A stretch of 33,636 nucleotides of DNA from Chromera velia (Eukaryota > Sar > Chromeraceae). The notes under the pieces are model-generated. The model did not search any database. It saw only the letters and a program-made list of their open reading frames with translations, and was not told the origin of the DNA. Each line of letters opens with the position of its first letter. The stretch's first letter is position 1. The translations under genes were made by a program, and so were the position numbers. Below, in pieces: positions 22,054-33,636 of the stretch. The stretch is taken from assembly GCA_018398765.1 (NCBI GenBank), contig JAHBMJ010000600.1, positions 1 through 33,636 of the forward strand, written 5' to 3'.

Positions 22054-23345
22054 TTAAGAGAGGAGGCTGCTGAGTTCCTGCAAGACCTTCCTCACCAGGT
22101 CTGCAGGAAAGGCAGGAGCCACCAACGCGCCTCCCCCTCTCTGTGCAAGAGCCAGAGAGAGAGGCAGAGAGAGAGACAAAGAACCAGCCCCCCTCTTCCT
22201 CACCATGCCCCCATTCGCAAACGGAGCACAGAGACTGCCAGTGGCAGCAGAGGACGAAGAAGAAGACGAACACGAAGAAAGGAATCCTCCCTGTCGTTTG
22301 CCCTTTTGACCCTGACTTTCTCGAATATCTGCACGTTCTCTCTCTCACACACATACACAGACACACCCAAACAAACGTCAAGAACTTCGCATGCGTGTAC
22401 ACAGACATACACGCACGCACATAAACGTCAAGAAGTTCACATACGTGGACACACACACACACACACACACACACGCACGTGTACATGCACACAGGGGGAG
22501 GGGTTGAAGAGTGAGGAATCATGAAACAGTGAGACGACATCACGAGGAGGTCCTCTCTCCTCTCGTGCCCTCCGTCTGTCTGTCCAAACAGTGGCACACT
22601 CCAGCCAATCAGGAGACTGCTGGAAAGAACCAGGGAGGGCGCAGAAACGAAAGAAAAGAAAATACTATCGAGCGATCCGACCGAATCGGCGAGACAAGGC
22701 AAAGCGACAGAAGGGGGGGTGGAGGCGGTGGGGTGGGATGGGAACGGAAGGGCATATCTTTTGCACCAACAATTAAAACAGAAGACAGAAGAAGGAAGGA
22801 AGGAAGGAAGGAAGGAAGCAAGCAAGGAAGGAAGGAAGGAAAGAAAGAAAGAAAGGAAGGAAGGAAGGAAGGAAGGAAAGAAAGAAAGAAAGAAAGAAAA
22901 GAACGAAAGAAAGAAAGAAAGAAAGAAAGAAAGAAAAAAAGGAAGGAAGGAAGGAAGGAAGGAAGGAAAGGAGAAGACCAACTGACCGATCAGCCCACTC
23001 TGTTCGAGGCAGGTCAGGAGGTCCCGGAAGGCCGAAATTCCGGACACGTGAGGAAGTTGACGTTTGGAGCACTCCGTCGTGTACCGTTGCTGCATGAAGC
23101 ATACACACAACGAGGGGGTGGGTTGTTCGTTCAAGCACATGGGAGCAAAAACCTTGCGGGAATGCGCACACAATCGTACTCCCCCCCTCTCTCTCACACA
23201 CACACGCGCGCGCACACATTTACAGTTTTCGTGAGTTCGCACAGATCGCGCAGAGACGATCAAGCAAGGAAGGGGGGCACGAATGAATGCAGTTAAGGAA
23301 AGCAAATGAAAGCCCGCGACGAGAGAGGAAAACAGAAAAAAACAG

Positions 23346-23386
<41 letters not shown>

Positions 23387-26300
23387 GAAGGAAGAAAGAA
23401 AGAAAGGAAGAAAGGAAGGAAGAAAGGAAGAAAGGAAGGAAGGAAGGAAGGAAGGAAGAAAGAAAGAAAGGGAAGGAAGGAAGGAAGGAAGGAAGGAAGG
23501 GAGGAAGGAAGGGAAGGAAGGAAGGGAAGGAAGGAAGGGAAGGAAGGAAGGGAAGGAAGGAAGGAAGGAAGGAAGGAAGGAAGCAAGGAAGGAAGGAAAG
23601 AAAGAAAGAAAGAAAGAAAGAAAGAAAAGAAAGAAAGAAAGAAAGAGGGGGCCGACTGACGTGCAAAGCGGTGACTCCCATTTCCCCCTTTGTCTTTGTG
23701 TCGTCTCTCTCCTCTTCCCCCTCTTTCCCCTTCCCCCCTGCCTGGGGAGACGGGCCGTCGAGACTTTTGCAGAGAGCCCACACAGCAAATTTCTGCTGCT
23801 GAGGGAGAGCAGAGATCCGGCCCTTCAAGAGGGCCCAGTCGGACTGGCACCGCTCTCTGAACACCCCCAGTACGTCTCCCATCTCCACACCTGCTGCTGC
23901 TGCTGCTGGGGAGCTGTTCTGCTTCTTTGGGCGCTTCGCCTCTCTCTCGGACTCTTCCCGTCCTTTTTCCTTTTCCAACGACTCTTTCATCAACATCCCC
24001 CCACCCCTTTTGTTGTTCTGGGACGGACTGAACGACACCTCGGAGGGGAAAGATGAGAGAGGCGAGGCAGCAGAGCTAAGGGGGCTGGAGACGGATACTG
24101 GGCACTGGGATGGACGTGCGGATGGGGGAACGGTTGTGGTGGTTGCAGAGCCGAAAGGGAGAGAGGGGATGCTCATGCGATCCTCCGGGCCTGTCTCTTT
24201 GCCCGACCGCCTCTCCCTCTCCTTCTCCCCCTCCGCGTGCTTGTCTCCTGGAGGAGAACCTTTCACTGGATCAACGATCTCTCTCCCTCTCCCGCTCTTT
24301 GAAGGAGCAGAAGAAGGAGGAGAAGAAGAGCCAGGCTGACGTTGCCCCTCTGCCAAAGAGGCTGAAGAGAGAGACCCGAGACGAGCTCGGACAGCCTGTT
24401 CGCAGAGGCTGAGCATCTCTCTGCAATCCCCCTTTCGAGAGGCCTCCTTGCGGGCTGTCAGCTCCAAGGCACCGTCAGCAAACAGGGTGTGCAGAAGGGA
24501 AGGCGAAGACGAGCCGCTTTTTTGCCCTTCCTTTCCCTCCTGCCATTCCTCTTTGCGTCTCCCCTGAGCAGGAGAGTGCAACGTAGAGGTGGAGATGGAG
24601 TGGCACTCTGCTGCGGTGAGGATACGTTTGGTGCAGATCTCCTTGAGGGTCGCGGCTGTGTAGGGGGGGAAGATGAGCGTCTCTGTCTCCAGCTGCCGCC
24701 TCTGCCTCGGAATCCCTGCATGCACACATGGGTAAATCCATGCAGTGACGGGCCGGGAGCGGAGGGGAGGGGAGAGAGGGGAGGCGAAGCGCATCAAAGT
24801 GTGATAAAAGCGCGCAACGGGAGAAGAAGAAGAGAGATGATCACAGACAGCCGCAGTGCTCCGCAAAGATTGAGAAAGGGGTCGTTTCCCGTTACAAACC
24901 TCATTTTCCCCCCTCTTTTTTGCAATTCTTTCCCTTTTATTTTCCGGGGCCAGCCGTCCTCCGATCTGACTGACTGACTGACTGACTCTTTCTCTTCCTT
25001 GACGTCTCTTCACCCTTCTCCTCCTCTAGGTCCTCCTCCTTTCCCTCCCGAGACGACCTGTCCCTCTCTCCCTCCGCCTCCTCCCGCAGACACCCGACGA
25101 CCGAAGTCCGCAGGTTGGAGAAGAGATCTGACGAGTTGGCAATTCCTGCAGGCAAGGAGAACGAAGGGAGGAGACAGGGAAGTAAGCGAAGACAGAAAGG
25201 AACGAAAAGATGGAAGCGAGGGAAGGAACGAAGGAGGGAAGGAACGAAGGAGGGAAGGAACGAAGGAGGGAAGGAAGGAAGGAGGGAAGGAACGAAGGAG
25301 GGAAGGAAGGAAGGAGGGAAGGAACGAAGGAGGGAAGGAAGGAACAAAGAAAGAAAAGAAATGCAGAGAATGGAAGAAAGAAAGAAAGAAAGAAACAAAC
25401 AAACAAACAAACAAAGAGAATGAATGAATGAATGAATGAATTAATGAATGAAGCGGGATGTGTTTCTCGCCCTCTCCCACCGCCCCCTTCACAAAGGAAG
25501 GGAAGTCGGGAAAATTCATATGCGACAGAAAGGACGGACGAGCCGCACATGCATGGAATCGATGACGTGAAGTAAAGTGGAGGGGAGGAAATGCAGGCGG
25601 GGACGCGAGGGTGGGGCGCCACGCAGGATGGACCAAAGGGTCAGTCAGACAACAAAAGAAAAGAGGACGAAACAATCTTTTCGGGAAGGAAGGGAAGGAA
25701 GGGAAGAAAGGAAACTGGAGCGAGACGTGCAAGAAGAACACGACACGACAGGGGGGAAATGAAAAGAGAGGAGAGGAGAGGAGAGGAGAGGGCCTACACT
25801 GCTTCCCTTCCCTTCCCTACCAATTCATATATCCGACTGAACCACTTGACCGACCGACCGACCGATGAGAACCAGTTTGGAGTGTTCTCCCGTTGAGAGG
25901 TCGAAGAGGCCGGTGAGAAATCCGGAAGCGTCCAGATAGAAGGAGGAGGAGCCCTTTTCTCCTCCCCTCTTCCCCTTGTTGGTGGACACACCCTCTCTTC
26001 TCTCCACGAGTACGTCAATCTCATCAACCACCAGCAGTTTGAGGAGTGCTCCTTCTTCCTCTTCTTCCATCTCCTTTCTTCCCCGTCTCTGTTCCGCCTG
26101 CACTTCCTGAAGCACAGAGAAGGCAGCAGTGAACCTGCCAATTCTCTTCCCGTCTCCCAATGACACAGGCTGCCCCCCCCCTTCCTTCTTCAATGAAGAC
26201 AGAAGCTTGCGGCTTTGCGCAGGAGTCAGGGAGAGGAGAGACGCGACGGCCTCCAGAATCGCAAGGCACGGATCCCGCCCCGCAGCCCCCGACTCCATCG

Positions 26301-27255
26301 CATTCACATACGCATAGCCTTGGGCGGAAGATGATCTGTTGGCTGGGACCTTTGCAAGTTCTCTCTTTCTCTTTTCCTCCCGGCTGGACTCACGCCCTGA
26401 TTGCCCGTCTCCGTCTCTGTCAGTTTCCTTTTTTGTTGTCTTCTTCAATTCTCCTCCCTCTCCGGACATCTGCTCGTTTTCCTCTTCTCCTGCTGCTGCT
26501 CGTGCGGCGGCTGCTGCGAGCCGTGGGGCTTTGAAGGAAACTTTTGCTTTGGGGTTCGAGTTGTTCTGAGAGACTGACGAAGACGAGATCGACTTCGTCT
26601 GTGTGGGCTGCTGGGTGTGTTGCTGTTGTTGTGGGACTCCGGGGGGGGATTGGAGACGGGGGGATTTCCGGGGCCTCTTTTCGTTTTGGGTCTGTTGAGT
26701 AGGAGGGCCCCCCTCCGCCTCTTTGTTTTGCTTTCCACCCCCTGCTACTGCCTGGTCATCGTCCCCCTTCCTTCCAGCCCGATCTGGGTCGCACCAGCGG
26801 GAAATCATTTTCTGTGCACAGTACTGGACACAACAAGTCTTCCCTGTGCCTGGCTGGCCGCAGACGTACAGGGCAGATCCCTGGCCCTCGCTCCGACATC
26901 TGCAGAAAGGAAGAAAGAAAAAAAGAAAGGAAAGTGGACTAGACGGAGAGGGAGGGCTCAACTTATGCTGACTGACAGAGAATGCAGCTGTGAATTTGGA
27001 AAAGACCACAGGCACCTCCCACAGGAGACAAGAGAGAAAGGGAGGGAAGAACGTCACGAAATTTCTTACTGCTTCAGTGAAAGCAAAAGAAAGTAAGTGC
27101 AAATCGGAGCAACGAGGAATCCATCCACAATAAACTCACTTTTCCAGGAAGGCTTCAAGTCTCTTCAGCTCCTCCTGTCGGCCCACGGGGACGGATGTAG
27201 GGGATGCTGTGGCCCGAAGAGAGGCCGAAAGACAGAGCAGCTGGCGTCTCTCCTC
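22054..27255 (-). CDS. CDC6: CDC6-like replication-licensing AAA+ ATPase, N-terminus unresolved
   Basis: CDC6 helps load the MCM helicase at replication origins in the nucleus. Exons on the minus strand: 27255-27140, 26899-25863, 25145-24987, 24715-23661, 23089-22987 and 22100-22054. All are GT...AG with matching phases, 839 codons including stop. Motifs in order: VPVGRQEELKRLEAFLEK; SALYVCGQPGTGKT (Walker A); YAYVNAMES; LLKLLVVDEIDVL (Walker B); FLTGLFDL and SKLVLIG joined across an intron to IANSSDL (sensor 1); IPRQRRQ then LIFPPYT; RKEASRKGDCREMLSLCEQAV; LPQQQKFAVWAL; ISAFRDLLTCLEQSGLI (winged helix); LVRKVLQELSSLLS. FPPYT and the Walker-A context favour CDC6 over ORC1. Long low-complexity insertions follow Walker A, separate IANSSDL from IPRQ, and precede the winged helix. 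Upstream exons holding the start codon were not identified. Confidence 0.85.
22793..22976 (-). repeat. (TTCC)n/(TTTC)n tract in the last CDC6 intron
   Basis: GGAA and GAAA units on the + strand, so a polypyrimidine tract in the CDC6 transcript. It starts directly after the donor of exon 5, within the intron 22986-22101. Confidence 0.9.
23347..23647 (-). repeat. (TTCC)n/(TTTC)n tract in the fourth CDC6 intron
   Basis: About 300 bp of GGAA/GAAA units on the + strand. It follows the donor at 23660 and creates long, meaningless F/L/S/P open frames on the minus strand and K/E/R/G ones on +. Confidence 0.9.
25203..25440 (-). repeat. GGAA/GAAC microsatellite in the second CDC6 intron
   Basis: Units of GAAGGAGGGAAGGAAC recur as a roughly 16-20 bp higher-order repeat at about 25222-25345. 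GAAA, CAAA and GAAT tetranucleotides then extend to 25446. All lie within the intron 25862-25146. Confidence 0.85.
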
Positions 27256-27792
27256 CTGAAACATTCCTTTCCTTCCTCACACAGAGGGGTTGGAAGATTC
27301 TTGCTTGGAAAATGTCTAGCTGATCAGATCAGTGGATGCACGCGGTACGAATAAGGGCAAGGATCAAAAAAAGTCCACTGACCAACAACAACACGCACTG
27401 TCTTTCTTTAGAAAACAAAAAAACGCCTTACACGTACGTTTACAAACACCACGCTTCAAAACATGTTTCAGACAGCCTGTGGTGTTTGGGATATACGGAC
27501 AACTCTGTACATATTAATATGAATATCAATATGTCCAACAGCTGAATCCATCAGTGGAAGATCCTTCTCCAGCAGATCGACAGAGCACAATTCTGCACGT
27601 GCGATGATGCGAAGGGCATTTCGTATCACCCCGGAGGTGACCCTGAAAAAGGGGGGGGGGGGGCCCCNGGGGGGGGTCACCTTCATGGAGGCTTTTTCCT
27701 CAATTTAAAGGGGGGGTCCCCCCATGGAGGCTTTTTCCCTCCGCCCTCCAATTAAGCTATAGGGGGGTCCCCCCGGCCCCTCCCCCCACGAA
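27256..27792. other. region upstream of the first identified CDC6 exon; possible minus-strand exon at 27540-27642
   Basis: On the minus strand a TTTTTCAG acceptor at about 27643 is followed by an open stretch containing SGVIRNALRIIARAEL and DLLEKDLPLMDS. It looks protein-like, but I do not recognise it and could not join it in phase to the CDC6 exon. G-runs, an N at 27668 and two copies of CATGGAGGCTTTTTCC (about 27684 and 27724) follow. Confidence 0.3.
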
Positions 27793-27906
27793 GGCTGGCC
27801 GCGAAGGCTGCATGGCCGCCGACCGAGCTAAATTGAGGGCTGGCCGCGAGGGCTGGCCGCCGACCAAGCCAAATTGAGGGCTGGCCGCCGACCGAGCTAA
27901 ATTGAG
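27793..27906. repeat. GC-rich tandem repeat, three nested units
   Basis: Units of 45, 41 and 28 bp (27793-27837, 27838-27878, 27879-27906) each end in AAATTGAG. All share GGCTGGCCGC and CCGCCGACC. The repeat lies between the divergent CDC6 and transporter genes. Confidence 0.8.
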
Positions 27907-28147
27907 GGCTGGGTAAGTGCCTGAACGGTGGGCATCTATAAAAAAAGGTATAAAGGCCCCGGCATTTTGGAGTGGCGCGCTGAGCGCGCCGCGGGCCCAT
28001 GCATCCCATTCAAAACCCGATCGACGGTGCCCCGGCATGCCCTGAGCAGGCTTGTCGCGTGTTGCGCACACTTTTCGTTGATTGGTCGTCTGACCTTAAT
28101 CTTTCGTCGAATCTTTTTTTGTTTCTCGCTTCTCAATGTATTACTGA

Positions 28148-33636
<5,489 letters not shown>

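Noticed and set aside
22511..23296. Plus-strand Lys/Glu/Arg-rich open frames in the 22.5-25.4 kb region
   Set aside because: They are translations of GGAA/GAAA microsatellites antisense to CDC6 introns and exons.
21620..23788. A 722-codon minus-strand open frame
   Set aside because: Almost all of it is F/L/S/P generated by (TTCC)n and related microsatellites. The true CDC6 exons use other frames and phases within this span.

Overview
This window looks like nuclear DNA of a protist alga, most likely an alveolate close to Chromera or Vitrella. That is an inference: no rRNA or organellar marker is present. It rests on intron-rich genes with GT...GCAG introns, dense tetranucleotide and poly-pyrimidine microsatellites, a CCCH zinc finger of alveolate/chromerid style, and a CDC6-like protein with long low-complexity insertions.

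Layout. (1) 1-3550: a decayed non-LTR retrotransposon. It has a reverse transcriptase with motifs A, B and C, then a Cys/His knuckle and a PD-(D/E)XK-like C-terminal domain. Two in-frame stops and one frameshift in a GT microsatellite break it. (2) 3551-7143: gene-poor, AT-richer DNA with small repeats and purine-rich tracts. (3) 7144-9886: a viral-type primase-helicase pseudogene (archaeo-eukaryotic primase, PriCT-2, D5-like SF3 helicase, C-terminal domain) in AT-rich sequence; I read it as an endogenous viral or Polinton-like element. (4) 9887-12920: intergenic satellites. (5) 12921-17369 (+): an eight-exon CCCH zinc-finger gene. Only 109 bp further, 17479-19657 (+), lies a six-exon ubiquitin-specific protease with one frameshift beside its His box. 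(6) 19658-22053: intergenic DNA with a compact hairpin-rich island and microsatellites. (7) 27255-22054 (-): a CDC6-type replication-licensing ATPase assembled from six phase-consistent exons; its N-terminus is not resolved. (8) 28202 to the right edge (+): a multi-pass, MFS-like membrane protein whose frame can be followed across a probably artefactual N gap, and one intron, into an ATP-grasp domain that runs off the window.

How the parts relate. The zinc-finger and protease genes are tandem on +. The protease and CDC6 genes converge. CDC6 and the transporter/ATP-grasp gene diverge from about 27.3-28.2 kb, where GC-rich tandem repeats lie. There is no operon logic; the two mobile or viral relics fill the left third. 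The most novel item is the apparent transporter-ATP-grasp fusion. Next are the D5-type viral relic, the GNRA-hairpin island at 19.95 kb and an intronic 83-bp duplication. All exon models were built by hand from splice signals and reading phase, without transcript data.
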